From positions 2,991,501 through 3,055,500 of the forward strand of contig NZ_CP133190.1 of assembly GCF_030913705.1 (NCBI RefSeq): a DNA stretch of 64,000 bases, written 5' to 3'. Each line of letters opens with the position of its first letter. Position 1 is the stretch's first letter. A model generated the notes under the pieces. The model saw only the letters and a list, made by a program, of their open reading frames with translations. It made no database searches and was not told the DNA's origin. Below, piece by piece: positions 26,499 to 34,855 of this stretch. The stretch is from Anaerocolumna sp. MB42-C2. GTDB lineage: Bacteria; Bacillota; Clostridia; Lachnospirales; Lachnospiraceae. The position numbers were made by a program, and so were the translations under genes.

Positions 26499-26519
26499 AG
26501 TGGTATAAAGTATACCACT
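26499..26519. promoter_or_regulatory. PadR autoregulatory operator
   Basis: AGTGGTATA-AAG-TATACCACT, a perfect 9-3-9 palindrome directly upstream of the PadR ribosome site. Confidence 0.7.
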
Positions 26520-26627
26520 ATAGATTATACCTATTTTTGATTTCTGTCAATAGAGTATTCAGATGGACTTCGACTGGCCATTTAACATAATCTTATCAAG
26601 CTTCTATCATTATGTCCTGAACGGCCC

Positions 26628-26667
26628 AAAAAAGATGCCGCTTAAACCTTGTGGAGCCTTGACAGAA
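26628..26667 (-). repeat. 40-bp degenerate repeat after AraC gene (pairs with 19398-19437)
   Basis: It begins AAAAAAGATGCCGCTT on the plus strand and contains GTGGAGCCTTG. It is located 16 bases beyond the AraC stop codon. Confidence 0.4.
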
Positions 26668-26682
26668 TTATAATACTTCCTA

Positions 26683-27591
26683 TCACTGTTTTTTTATGAA
26701 AGGTACCATTAATTCCATATAGGTTGTTTCAGGTGTATTTCCATAATATAATTCAGGGGCAAACACATCACTCATCAGGCCGTGCTTCTCAAGCCATAGC
26801 CCGCTGTATTTTATTGCTTTATTGAGTGCAACCGTAACAAGTTCCTGGAAATTCTCCGCTTCAAATCCGCAGACGACATATTCTCTGGCAGGAAGCCTAA
26901 AGGTTTGTAAATGCTCATTCATCGCTCCATACTCTACCTCTGCTCCAACGAAATAGGTAAAACATCCCTCCGGTGCGTCTCCAAGATAAGCAACACCTAA
27001 CTCACGACCATTGGATATGCGGTGAATCTGACCTTTCTCCTGATGGAAACGCCTCCATATTTCACCGGGCATATCAACACCGGTCGATTCTCCAACAGGT
27101 AGCTGCCCCGCAATAGGAACATAACCAAACACCCCCATAAAATCAACCGGTTCATTTAGGATTTTACGGTTCATTTCCAGTACAAGCCCATCGCTAATCA
27201 GGGGTACTCCCTCGTCAATTAAGGTATAGCCAAGTAATAGATCAGGCTTGTCAAACTGGTTGAGAGAGACTGGATTATCTCGGTACTGCTCAGGTGTCAT
27301 TCCATATGCCTCTTTGAATGCTCTCGTAAAAGTTTCATGGCTGCCAAAGCCGTATTCTAACGCAATATCAAGAATGCGGTTGTTTTTGTTTTCCAGTACT
27401 TCCAAGACTCTAGCCAAACGACGCAGTTTAATATATTCCCGAACCGGCCTTTTAACCAAACGGCTGAACAACCGCTGATAATAGAATAGTGACAGAGAAG
27501 CGGTATCTGCCAATACCTCAATTTTTATATTCTCTCCTATATTCTCCTCAATATAATCCAGAGTTTTCTGGATTGCTTCCCATGCATGCAT
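26683..27591 (-). CDS. AraC-family regulator with C-terminal GyrI-like effector domain
   Basis: 302 aa from MHAWEAIQKTLDYIEENIGE; AAAGGAGG fixes this start. Residues 5-105 hold the double HTH of AraC/XylS: VLADTASLSLFYYQRLFSRLVKRPVREYIKLRRL, then DIALEYGFGSHETFTRAFKEAYGMTPEQYR. Residues ~150-302 are a GyrI-like ligand-binding domain (LPAREYVVCGFEAENFQELVTVALNKAI, then TTYMELMVPF). The layout is like Rob/BltR-type sensors of small hydrophobic molecules. Target genes are not apparent. Confidence 0.93.
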   Translation of the reverse strand: MHAWEAIQKTLDYIEENIGENIKIEVLADTASLSLFYYQRLFSRLVKRPVREYIKLRRLARVLEVLENKNNRILDIALEYGFGSHETFTRAFKEAYGMTPEQYRDNPVSLNQFDKPDLLLGYTLIDEGVPLISDGLVLEMNRKILNEPVDFMGVFGYVPIAGQLPVGESTGVDMPGEIWRRFHQEKGQIHRISNGRELGVAYLGDAPEGCFTYFVGAEVEYGAMNEHLQTFRLPAREYVVCGFEAENFQELVTVALNKAIKYSGLWLEKHGLMSDVFAPELYYGNTPETTYMELMVPFIKKQ

Positions 27592-27802
27592 AGTATGCAC
27601 CTCCTTTATTGACAGGATAATATAAATTATTAAATTCCGCTTGACCATATCTGCTCTTTTAATTGATTTTTAGATGATGTACCTTATCCGTGCTTTTTAT
27701 CTCCCCTTTTAAAATAGTAAAGAATTCGTCTTTAGCATAGTATTCTTTCCAAGGGTCATGTCCACAAATCGTTATATAATTAATACTTTACCTGACAAAC
27801 AA

Positions 27803-28597
27803 TCATTGTTTGCACTTCAATTCGAGTTTTTGTATGTCACCATCAATATTAATACTCACATTTATTACATCCTCTTTTTTATCAATCCGGTAGCTATCTG
27901 TACTATCACCGCAATTTATTACAAATATATTGCTTTTTATAGGGTCATCTTTATCCGTACGTGATTCAGACCTGGTCACTCCCCCTCCTATATATTTGCA
28001 AGATATTTCCCATTTCTTCACTTCTGATAAATCAGCCAACTCATTTTTATATATTACTATTAATGATTTATCAGCAGCATATAAATTAAGACCATTTTTA
28101 TCAATGGCTGTTACTTTAGCATCCACTTTATATTCGGCAATCCAGTCTTTACTTTCTCCTTTAAATGTTATTGAATAAGCATCATTAACAGAAAGTGATT
28201 CAAACCAGTTTGTGAGTAAATCAAGAGCTATAGGTATGCCAACATCATAATGAATATTATTTATTTCTACCCTGCTACCATCCCCGGCTATCCTTATAAT
28301 CCGGTTATCCTCTGTATGTAAATCATAATAATAATGATATTTCGTTTTATCATCTTGATTATGTGATTTCTTATAATATCTGGCATTCCACAAATTAATG
28401 AATTGTTTTATTCTTTCTTTATCCGCTGTTTCAACAGAAGTTCCATTACTTCCATCTTTCATATAAATCTCTGTTACATTTGCTTCTTTTGTACCTAATA
28501 AATCATCAAACTCCTTTTCTTGATTTAGATAAAATAAAATTGCAAATATAAATAACATCATAAAAATCGAAAGTACTATAACAGGTTTCTTATTCAT
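27803..28597 (-). CDS. Membrane-anchored extracytoplasmic protein of unknown function
   Basis: 264 aa from MNKKPVIVLSIFMMLFIFAILFYL; GGGGGAG precedes this ATG. A single N-terminal transmembrane helix (about residues 5-24) is followed by a soluble, probably extracellular, region of ~235 residues rich in beta-like stretches (IYMKDGSNGTSVETADKERIKQFINLW, then SVNDAYSITFKGES). No family is recognised with certainty. It may be an envelope or sporulation-related protein. It is monocistronic. Confidence 0.65.
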   Translation of the reverse strand: MNKKPVIVLSIFMMLFIFAILFYLNQEKEFDDLLGTKEANVTEIYMKDGSNGTSVETADKERIKQFINLWNARYYKKSHNQDDKTKYHYYYDLHTEDNRIIRIAGDGSRVEINNIHYDVGIPIALDLLTNWFESLSVNDAYSITFKGESKDWIAEYKVDAKVTAIDKNGLNLYAADKSLIVIYKNELADLSEVKKWEISCKYIGGGVTRSESRTDKDDPIKSNIFVINCGDSTDSYRIDKKEDVINVSINIDGDIQKLELKCKQ

Positions 28598-28703
28598 AAG
28601 ACATCTCCCCCAATTGCCATTACCATCAAAATAACAATGGTATATTGCTATCATCATTATCATCATAACCTAATTCTTCCAGTTTCGTCAATATACGGAT
28701 GAA

Positions 28704-28877
28704 TCATTTCGAAAAAACCCTTTTACCATAAAATAATTTAAAGGAATGCTTTCCTAAAGGAACCAGAAGTTCTATTTTAATCTGTCTCTTCTCGGTATCG
28801 CTGTATTCTCCAGTTTCTTTATTACCACCGAATAATTCATTCAGGGATTGCAGTTTTTTATTAATTGTCTGTGTCAC
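28704..28877 (-). CDS. 57-aa hypothetical protein with GTG start
   Basis: From GTG at 28877, nine bases after AGGAGG, the frame reads (M)TQTINKKLQSLNELFGGNKE and on to KIELLVPLGKHSFKLFYGKRVFSK. The codon use and the perfectly placed ribosome site support a real gene. It has a helical first half and a beta-like, basic second half. It follows the cotJC 3' part and its terminator, so it is probably a separate unit. Family unknown. Confidence 0.6.
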   Translation of the reverse strand: MTQTINKKLQSLNELFGGNKETGEYSDTEKRQIKIELLVPLGKHSFKLFYGKRVFSK

Positions 28878-28921
28878 ATTCTAACACCTCCTGGGCGTCA
28901 GGCCGATAGGTCAGCAATAAA

Positions 28922-28957
28922 AAAAGATATGGAAAAGAAAACTTTCTTTTTCATACC
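28922..28957 (-). terminator. Terminator of the cotJ operon
   Basis: On the minus strand GTATGAAAAAGAAAG pairs with CTTTTCCATAT, followed by TTTTTTT. It lies a few bases after the cotJC stop codon. Confidence 0.7.
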
Positions 28958-28964
28958 TTTAATA

Positions 28965-29432
28965 CTATCTGAGATTCTTCCCTAAACCAAAAGAGGTCAA
29001 CTTTAAGCCCAGTGGCGGCTCTTTTTTTTCATTCAATTCTAAGCCCTTATAACTATAGGCTTTCAGCTTGCTTAATATCGCCCGATTCGTTTCACCAAAT
29101 CTCTGAAAGTGAACGATTTCTCTTTCTCTTAAGAAACGAATCGGATCGATAATATCGGGATCTTTTATCATACGGAGAATGTTATCATAGGTTGTTCTGG
29201 CTTTTTGTTCTGCTGCCATATCTTCAACTAAATCCGTAATCGCATCACCTTTTGATTGGAAGAAAGTTGAACTAAACGGCATACCGCTTGCTGCCTGGGG
29301 CCATAAACCTACGGTATGATCAACAAAATAAGCTTCAAAACCGGCTGCTTTAATTTCATCAATTGTTAAATTTCTTGTCAATTGATGAACAATGGTACTA
29401 ACGATTTCCATATGTGCCAGTTCTTCTGTACC
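28965..29432 (-). CDS. cotJC: cotJC 3' part (spore-coat manganese catalase), split by the 29431-35825 element
   Basis: The frame from the element border reads GTEELAHMEIVSTIVHQL and runs to ...GLKLTSFGLGKNLR (155 codons). It carries most metal ligands of the manganese-catalase fold: Glu and His in EELAHME, Glu in AAEQKAR and His in EREIVHFQRF. The missing helix with the first ligand lies at 35805-36008. Joined at the shared GG (29431-29432 with 35824-35825) the frame is continuous and gives a 216-aa CotJC with TDIG|TEELAH intact and ligands near E35, E65, H68, E136 and H169. As it stands, neither half can be a working catalase. In the other direction the open frame runs 54 bases into the element without biological meaning. 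Confidence 0.92.
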   Translation of the reverse strand, partial: GTEELAHMEIVSTIVHQLTRNLTIDEIKAAGFEAYFVDHTVGLWPQAASGMPFSSTFFQSKGDAITDLVEDMAAEQKARTTYDNILRMIKDPDIIDPIRFLREREIVHFQRFGETNRAILSKLKAYSYKGLELNEKKEPPLGLKLTSFGLGKNLR

Positions 29433-29452
29433 TGTATTGGCTATGAAATGAC
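29431..29452. other. Recombination half-site at cotJC 3' border
   Basis: On the plus strand CC (29431-29432), 13 bases, then AAATGAC (29446-29452). In the excised circle it would face the mirrored arm at 35804-35825. Confidence 0.65.
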
Positions 29453-29460
29453 GAATTACC

Positions 29461-31041
29461 TTAATATATTTGATAGGTAAAACCATTCTTTATTCCTTTT
29501 AAATATACTTCTACATAAGTAACATCAGAATTATCGATATCCTCTTTGCGGTAAATGTTAATTTTGTCCAGAATATTATGATAAAAGATATCATTCCATT
29601 CCAGACCGTTTATAAGTGGGCTCAGAATTTGCCTGATCTCATCATAAATCTTCTCTTTTATATCCTCCGATGTATTCTGATTCGTAACCTTTTCTTTCTG
29701 CATATGCTCCTCTAACTCCCTGCTTAATTGATTAATGGTTGTATCATACTTTTGTTTCAGTACGTTATAATCCGTATCAGTTATTTCATTTGAAAGAAAC
29801 ATATCTATTAAATGCTGCTTTTTTAATATATTTTTCTGAAGCTTTTTCCGTTTCGATTCCGAACTCTCATAATCCTCGTAAATAGTATTTTTAATTGACT
29901 TATATACACCATTAATCAGCTCTTCCTTATCAAGTTTAAGTTTTTGTATAATATCTTTCAGAATATACTTTAAGTCTTCCTCTGTTACGGTGTTGTTATC
30001 ACATCCTCTGGTATTTCCTTTCGAATCGGTATGTTGCTTCCCTTGCTGTACGGCTTTATAACACCTCCAATACCGATATATCCCCTGACTTTTAAGTTTT
30101 TTTGAACGGGATACATAAGAATGCCCACAGCTTTTGCAATGAATCAGACCTGAAAAACAATACCTGTTGGTATATTTCTTTTTCTCTTCCGGCAGAAGAA
30201 TTCTTTGTTTTAATTCAGATTGTGCTTCCTTAAACAGTTCTCTTTCAATGATAGGTTCATGATGATTATAAAGTGTAATAAATTCCTCTTCTCCGTGATT
30301 GTATTTTTTTTCATGCTTTAAGTAATCAGGCGTATATGTTTTCTTTTGAATTAAATCTCCGCAGTATTTTTCATTTTTTAATATTTTTAAAATACCAGCC
30401 CCATACCATTTATTTTTGCCGCCAGCTGTCGGTATGCCTGCCTCAGAGAGTTCTCTGGCTATTACATGGGTACCTTTTCTCTCTCTTACAAATTTATGAA
30501 AAATCAATCGTACCGTTTCGGCTTCTCTTTCATTAATAAATAACTTACCGTTCCTCAAATCATATCCAAGCAAATCAGTCCCAAATACCACTCCCCGTTC
30601 CATGCTACGCTTTTGTCCCCATTTTACACGCTCCGAAGTCTTACGGCTTTCCTCCTGTGCAATCGATGCTAAAATAGTAAGTCGCAGCTCTGCATCCGGG
30701 TCCAGGGTATTAATATTATCGTTTAAGAAAATAATACCGATTCCTAGATCCTTTAATCTGCGGGTATAATAGATACTGTCTAAGGTGTTCCGGGCAAAAC
30801 GGCTGATTTCTTTTGTTAGAATCAGATCAAAGACGTGATTTTGTGCATCTTTTAACATATGTAAAAAAGCATATCTTTTCTTAATACTGGTCCCTGTAAT
30901 TCCTTCATCCACATAGATTTCAGTAAACTCCCAATTGGTATTCCGGTTAATATAGTCATTAAAATATTTCTTTTGATTATCAAGGGAATTTAATTGATCT
31001 TCACTCTCCGTGGAAACCCTGCAATAAGCAGCAACTTTCAT
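29461..31041 (-). CDS. Large serine recombinase of the cotJC element
   Basis: 526 aa from MKVAAYCRVSTESEDQ, with catalytic Ser10 in the YCRVST motif. The resolvase domain continues with YVDEGITGTSIKKR and LTKEISRFARNTLD. Next is the recombinase domain (GAGILKILKNEKYCGDLIQKKTY), then a zinc ribbon (HCKSCGHSYVSR ... RYWRC ... GCDNNTV) and a C-terminal coiled coil (about 375-460). This is the layout of SpoIVCA, which excises skin from sigK. Its stop is 28 bases from the crossover point, so its gene abuts the attachment site, as is normal for these enzymes. It is predicted to rebuild cotJC in the mother cell. Confidence 0.95.
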   Translation of the reverse strand: MKVAAYCRVSTESEDQLNSLDNQKKYFNDYINRNTNWEFTEIYVDEGITGTSIKKRYAFLHMLKDAQNHVFDLILTKEISRFARNTLDSIYYTRRLKDLGIGIIFLNDNINTLDPDAELRLTILASIAQEESRKTSERVKWGQKRSMERGVVFGTDLLGYDLRNGKLFINEREAETVRLIFHKFVRERKGTHVIARELSEAGIPTAGGKNKWYGAGILKILKNEKYCGDLIQKKTYTPDYLKHEKKYNHGEEEFITLYNHHEPIIERELFKEAQSELKQRILLPEEKKKYTNRYCFSGLIHCKSCGHSYVSRSKKLKSQGIYRYWRCYKAVQQGKQHTDSKGNTRGCDNNTVTEEDLKYILKDIIQKLKLDKEELINGVYKSIKNTIYEDYESSESKRKKLQKNILKKQHLIDMFLSNEITDTDYNVLKQKYDTTINQLSRELEEHMQKEKVTNQNTSEDIKEKIYDEIRQILSPLINGLEWNDIFYHNILDKINIYRKEDIDNSDVTYVEVYLKGIKNGFTYQIY

Positions 31042-31048
31042 CAATAAA

Positions 31049-31228
31049 TCACCGCTTTTCCTGATTTTTTTCTAAAATGTATTCATCTAATTGATACCTG
31101 TCAATTATTTTTTCATCCGTTAATACCAGGAGCAAAGCTTCTTGTAAATACATTAAGAATTCATCTTTTTTAAGGTCGTTTCTATCCATATTATCCTGTT
31201 GCAGTATTACTTTTTTAGTACCACTCAA
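31049..31228 (-). CDS. 59-aa SHOCT-like small protein upstream of the recombinase
   Basis: Starting at TTG (31228) seven bases after GGAGG, the frame reads (M)SGTKKVILQQDNMDRNDLKK and ends YQLDEYILEKNQEKR. The stop is seven bases before the recombinase ATG, so the pair is an operon. The LTDEKIIDRYQLDEYI part resembles a SHOCT-type short helical hairpin. Given its place, it might control the direction or timing of recombination, which is inference only. It is too short to be noticed by usual length cut-offs. Confidence 0.65.
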   Translation of the reverse strand: MSGTKKVILQQDNMDRNDLKKDEFLMYLQEALLLVLTDEKIIDRYQLDEYILEKNQEKR

Positions 31229-31239
31229 TACAAAACCTC

Positions 31240-31274
31240 CAACTAATAAATTAAGATATTAATATCTATTAGTC
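31240..31274 (-). promoter_or_regulatory. Inverted repeats just before the 59-aa gene
   Basis: GATATTAATATC (a perfect 12-bp palindrome) lies inside the larger ACTAATA...TTAGT repeat, immediately upstream of the GGAGG of the small gene. It may be an operator for, or a hairpin within, the recombinase leader. Confidence 0.4.
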
Positions 31275-31286
31275 GGAGATTGTACA

Positions 31287-32201
31287 TTATTCGACGAATT
31301 CGAAACTTACATGCCTGCTGGTAAGATGTAATATCAGGTTGCTTTTTTCATAAAGCAGAAATTCCCCTGCAATTAAATGCTGTTCTTTAATTGTTTTTGA
31401 CATATCTCCAAGCACCGGCGCTGCTAGTTTATGGGAAAACTCAGGATTATACTTCGTATTTTTTCTTTTATTGTTATAGAGTTTTACTTTAAATAAATAT
31501 TTGCCCTGCTTTAAACATATTTCATTACAGGTACTTTTCAACACTTTTACCCCCAGGTAGGTAGCAAATCGGTATTCCTTACCTTTATAATGTATGGCAC
31601 AGATACAACCTTTAAAATGAATTCCATGGTAGGGAATTTCCGCTATGGAGATAAAAACCGAACACTTTTCTGCGGGAAAATGATTACACTGTATCCACGT
31701 ATAGGACTTTGGGAATGAATGACCCATATCTTTTTCCAAATAACCGGAACCGGAATTAAAGTTATATTCTCTTTTGTTGTATTTTAAACTTCCCTTTATT
31801 TTATGGTACATGCTGATAATTTCATGTTTACATTCCATTCCGGGAAAATAATGAAAATATCCCATAATAGTATAGGGGAGAGGTTCCATTTTACCGAAAT
31901 ACAGGATACCGTTTATTGTAATTTTCTCTGTATGAATATCTATTTTAATACCTTTTCTGCTGAAACTATTATTCCCTATCCTGATAAACAAATACTTACG
32001 GTTAAGATAGAAATCTTCCGGTTTATAAGGAATTATATAAGAATTGTCATTCATAATAATTTGCAGGAACACCCTGGATATTCCATTCTTATCCGTACTG
32101 TAACTTGGGATAAAGGATATGATTTGATCTCCTTTTTGGCATTTAAAATACCAGCCCTCAAAAAAGGATTTTTTGTAAACATAATTAATTAAATGTTTCA
32201 T
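31287..32201 (-). CDS. Tocopherol cyclase-like protein
   Basis: 304 aa. The signature of the tocopherol-cyclase-like/DUF2804-type lipocalin fold is present: SFFEGWYFKCQKGDQIISFIPSYSTDKNG at the start and SGSGYLEKDMGHSFPKSYTWIQCNHF in the middle. Clostridial members are uncharacterised, and bacterial relatives are thought to bind or act on hydrophobic molecules. The start overlaps the end of the oxidoreductase gene by 17 bases, so the two form an operon. It is carried on the cotJC element, outside known phage functions. Confidence 0.85.
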   Translation of the reverse strand: MKHLINYVYKKSFFEGWYFKCQKGDQIISFIPSYSTDKNGISRVFLQIIMNDNSYIIPYKPEDFYLNRKYLFIRIGNNSFSRKGIKIDIHTEKITINGILYFGKMEPLPYTIMGYFHYFPGMECKHEIISMYHKIKGSLKYNKREYNFNSGSGYLEKDMGHSFPKSYTWIQCNHFPAEKCSVFISIAEIPYHGIHFKGCICAIHYKGKEYRFATYLGVKVLKSTCNEICLKQGKYLFKVKLYNNKRKNTKYNPEFSHKLAAPVLGDMSKTIKEQHLIAGEFLLYEKSNLILHLTSRHVSFEFVE

Positions 32202-33669
32202 GCTCTAGACTCTCCAAGGCCGGATTGTTAATTAAGACACCGGTAAAATCAAATCGGGAACCATGGCAGGGGCATTCCCAGCATAATTCATCCGGATTCC
32301 ATTCCAGCTGGCAGCCTAAATGGGTGCATTTAGCCAATACCATAAATACTTTGCCGTCCTCATCTTTATAGACCCCTACTTTATGCCCATCTTCTTCTAT
32401 CAATGCCCCGTGGCCGTTTCTAACTTCATCTAGTTTTGTTTCCGGAATTTTTAATTTCTTTACAATTAAATTATTTACCGTATGTTTTGTTTCATCCAAA
32501 AGTCCTGACATGGAAGCATTGACTTGGAATCTTTGAGGATCAAAAACCTCTTCATAGGAATTCTTATTTCCACTTATTTTATCACTTAAAATCATGGCAG
32601 ACACCATGGAATTGGTCATACCCCACTTATTAAACCCGGTTGCCACATAGAGATTCGGTGTTGACGCTGAGTAGTTTCCGATATAAGGTATCTTGTCTAC
32701 CGAATGGCAATCCTGCGCCGACCAATGACAGACTTCCTTACTTTCGGGATAATATTCTCTTGCCGTTTTCCTTAAGTTTTCATATTTTCTTCCGGAAGAA
32801 TTTTCTCCGGTTCGATGGCTTCCTCCTCCTAATATAATCATATCCTTATAATTTCTGAAAGAATAACCGGATTGGCTCTCATCTTTATACATACCATCAA
32901 GTTTGGGAGCATTACTGATTGCAATTGCATAGGATCTTTCCTGGTGCATTCTTATAAAATAATATCCGGGACTGTTAATAAACGGATAATGAGTCGCAAC
33001 AACAATTTCCTTTGCTTTTACTTTACCTCCCTCTGTTAAAACCACCATATCTTCAATTCCTTTTACCATGGTATGTTCATATATTTTCAGAGGTTTGACC
33101 ACTTCTTTCAGAAATTCCAAAGGGTTAAACATAGCCTGATTATTAAATCTGACTGCTCCCTTTATAGTAAAAGAGAGGGTTGTATTCGTGGTAAATTCTG
33201 CTTTAATGCCGCACTGCTCTGCTGCTCTCACTTCTTTTTCGATTTTTGAAACATCCTCTTTGGTATAGACATAAGATGGAAGCCTTTCAAAATGACAGGA
33301 AATATTATACTCCTTTATCAAATCAGCATACATCTGTATTGCCGCTTCGTTAGCCCTTCCGTATTGTTGTGCCTTTTCCCTGCCAAATTTCTGAAGTAAG
33401 TAATCATAAATTAAAGCATGCTGTGAAGTGATCTTTGCAGTGGTATTTTGTGTCTGTCCACTTGCAATTTCGTTTGCTTCCAGTACCACTGCTTCAATTC
33501 CTTTCTCTTTTAGTAATACAGCAGTTAATAATCCTGCCATACCGGCTCCAATTATAACAACATCAGCATTGATATCCTTTTTTAATTGTTCTCTCTTTTC
33601 AAATCGGCATTCTTTTTGCCAAATGGATTCCATATTGTGATTCTCTATCCTGGAATTATCTGAATTCAT
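32185..33669 (-). CDS. FAD-dependent oxidoreductase with C-terminal Rieske [2Fe-2S] domain
   Basis: 494 aa from MNSDNSRIENHNMESIWQKE, AAAGGAAAC upstream. VVIIGAGMAGLLTAVLLKEKGIEAVVLEA (about 35-63) is the FAD-binding Rossmann fold of the DadA/glycine-oxidase (DAO) family. The end of the FAD domain (NLYVATGFNKWGMTNSMVSAMIL) is also typical. Residues ~445-490 form a Rieske centre: CTHLGC (C-x-H) and CPCHGSRF (C-x-x-H). Such DAO-Rieske proteins occur in many Firmicutes, substrate unknown. Carried on the cotJC element. Confidence 0.93.
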   Translation of the reverse strand: MNSDNSRIENHNMESIWQKECRFEKREQLKKDINADVVIIGAGMAGLLTAVLLKEKGIEAVVLEANEIASGQTQNTTAKITSQHALIYDYLLQKFGREKAQQYGRANEAAIQMYADLIKEYNISCHFERLPSYVYTKEDVSKIEKEVRAAEQCGIKAEFTTNTTLSFTIKGAVRFNNQAMFNPLEFLKEVVKPLKIYEHTMVKGIEDMVVLTEGGKVKAKEIVVATHYPFINSPGYYFIRMHQERSYAIAISNAPKLDGMYKDESQSGYSFRNYKDMIILGGGSHRTGENSSGRKYENLRKTAREYYPESKEVCHWSAQDCHSVDKIPYIGNYSASTPNLYVATGFNKWGMTNSMVSAMILSDKISGNKNSYEEVFDPQRFQVNASMSGLLDETKHTVNNLIVKKLKIPETKLDEVRNGHGALIEEDGHKVGVYKDEDGKVFMVLAKCTHLGCQLEWNPDELCWECPCHGSRFDFTGVLINNPALESLEHETFN

Positions 33670-34024
33670 AAATAGTTTCCTTTCTATCTGGTTCTTAATG
33701 ATAGAATTACCAAAAACAGATAGAATACTCAAATATCTATCATAAAAACAAAATGATAATATTATTGACTTAATGAACCGGAGTAGATATACTGATTCAA
33801 GATTCTTCTATGATTTTATTAATTCAGAATAAATTTGATTCTTCAAGGACTTATCATGTATGGATTAAGAATGTCATGAGAATTCTGAATCCTTTACTTA
33901 ATAACGTAGGATGGATACTAGAATTAGGGATTTATTACCCAATGAATGAAAATCTTAGATTTTAATATTAGGTTAATAAAAAACCTGAATCTGCACATAA
34001 GAGATATATGGAATGGAGATTATT
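33670..34024. other. Divergent intergenic region inside the element
   Basis: It lies between the oxidoreductase operon (minus) and the TauE gene (plus). It is AT-rich, with several TATGATA/ATATTATTGAC-like promoter-type stretches and no further gene that I can support. Confidence 0.35.
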
Positions 34025-34783
34025 ATGGATATTACAATACATACCTTTTTGATTGTCTGCCCTTTGGTATTTCTAGCAGGACTAATAGATTCCATAGCCG
34101 GCGGCGGTGGATTAATTTCTCTCCCGGCTTATTTTATTGCCGGTCTTCCCCCTCACTATGCAATAGCCACCAATAAAATGTCTTCCAGTGTAGGCACTGC
34201 AATCGCTACTTTTCGCTACTGTAAAAATAAATTGGTCGACTGGGGTATCGGAATACCCTCTGTCATACTGGCTTTGATGGGTTCCACCCTTGGCGCTAAC
34301 CTGGCACTTTTGGTTAATGAAAAATACTTAAAATATATTCTTTTAATTATTTTACCCGTTGTGGGATTTCATGTTCTTAAAAACAATTCCTTTGCAGATA
34401 AAGTGAAAGAGAAACCTCTCCCAAGAAAAAAGGTATGCACCATTGCTTTTATTGCTGCTTTTGTGATAGGTGCATACGATGGATTTTATGGTCCCGGTAC
34501 CGGAACTTTCCTGATTCTCATCTATACCGGACTGGCTAGGATGGATATAAGAATCGCGTCCGGTAACACGAAACTGGTTAATTTAGCATCTAATATAGCC
34601 GCTTTAATCACCTTTATCCTTAACGGAAAAATAATCTTCTTATTAGGTTTAACTGCCGCTCTTTTTAGTATTGCGGGCAATTATATCGGCTCCGGACTTG
34701 TCCTAAAAAATGGTTATAAAATTGTAAAGCCGATTATTTTAGTTGTTATTAGTCTTTTATTTATAAAGATCATTTCCGGATGA
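34025..34783 (+). CDS. TauE/SafE family sulfite/anion exporter
   Basis: 252 aa from MDITIHTFLIVCPLVFLAGLIDSIAGGGG; TGGAG precedes this ATG. SIAGGGGLISLPAYFIAGLPPHYAIATNKMSSSVGT is the family motif, repeated in the second half as FYGPGTGTFLILIYTGLARMDIRIASGNTKLVNLASN. There are eight or so membrane helices. It is likely to export sulfite, sulfonates or another small anion. It is the only plus-strand gene in the cotJC element. Confidence 0.93.
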   Translation: MDITIHTFLIVCPLVFLAGLIDSIAGGGGLISLPAYFIAGLPPHYAIATNKMSSSVGTAIATFRYCKNKLVDWGIGIPSVILALMGSTLGANLALLVNEKYLKYILLIILPVVGFHVLKNNSFADKVKEKPLPRKKVCTIAFIAAFVIGAYDGFYGPGTGTFLILIYTGLARMDIRIASGNTKLVNLASNIAALITFILNGKIIFLLGLTAALFSIAGNYIGSGLVLKNGYKIVKPIILVVISLLFIKIISG

Positions 34784-34855
34784 AAACGGGAATTTATCGC
34801 AGAATTACATAAGTATTAATAAGGAAAACCATAAAAATAGTCATAACATTTGACT

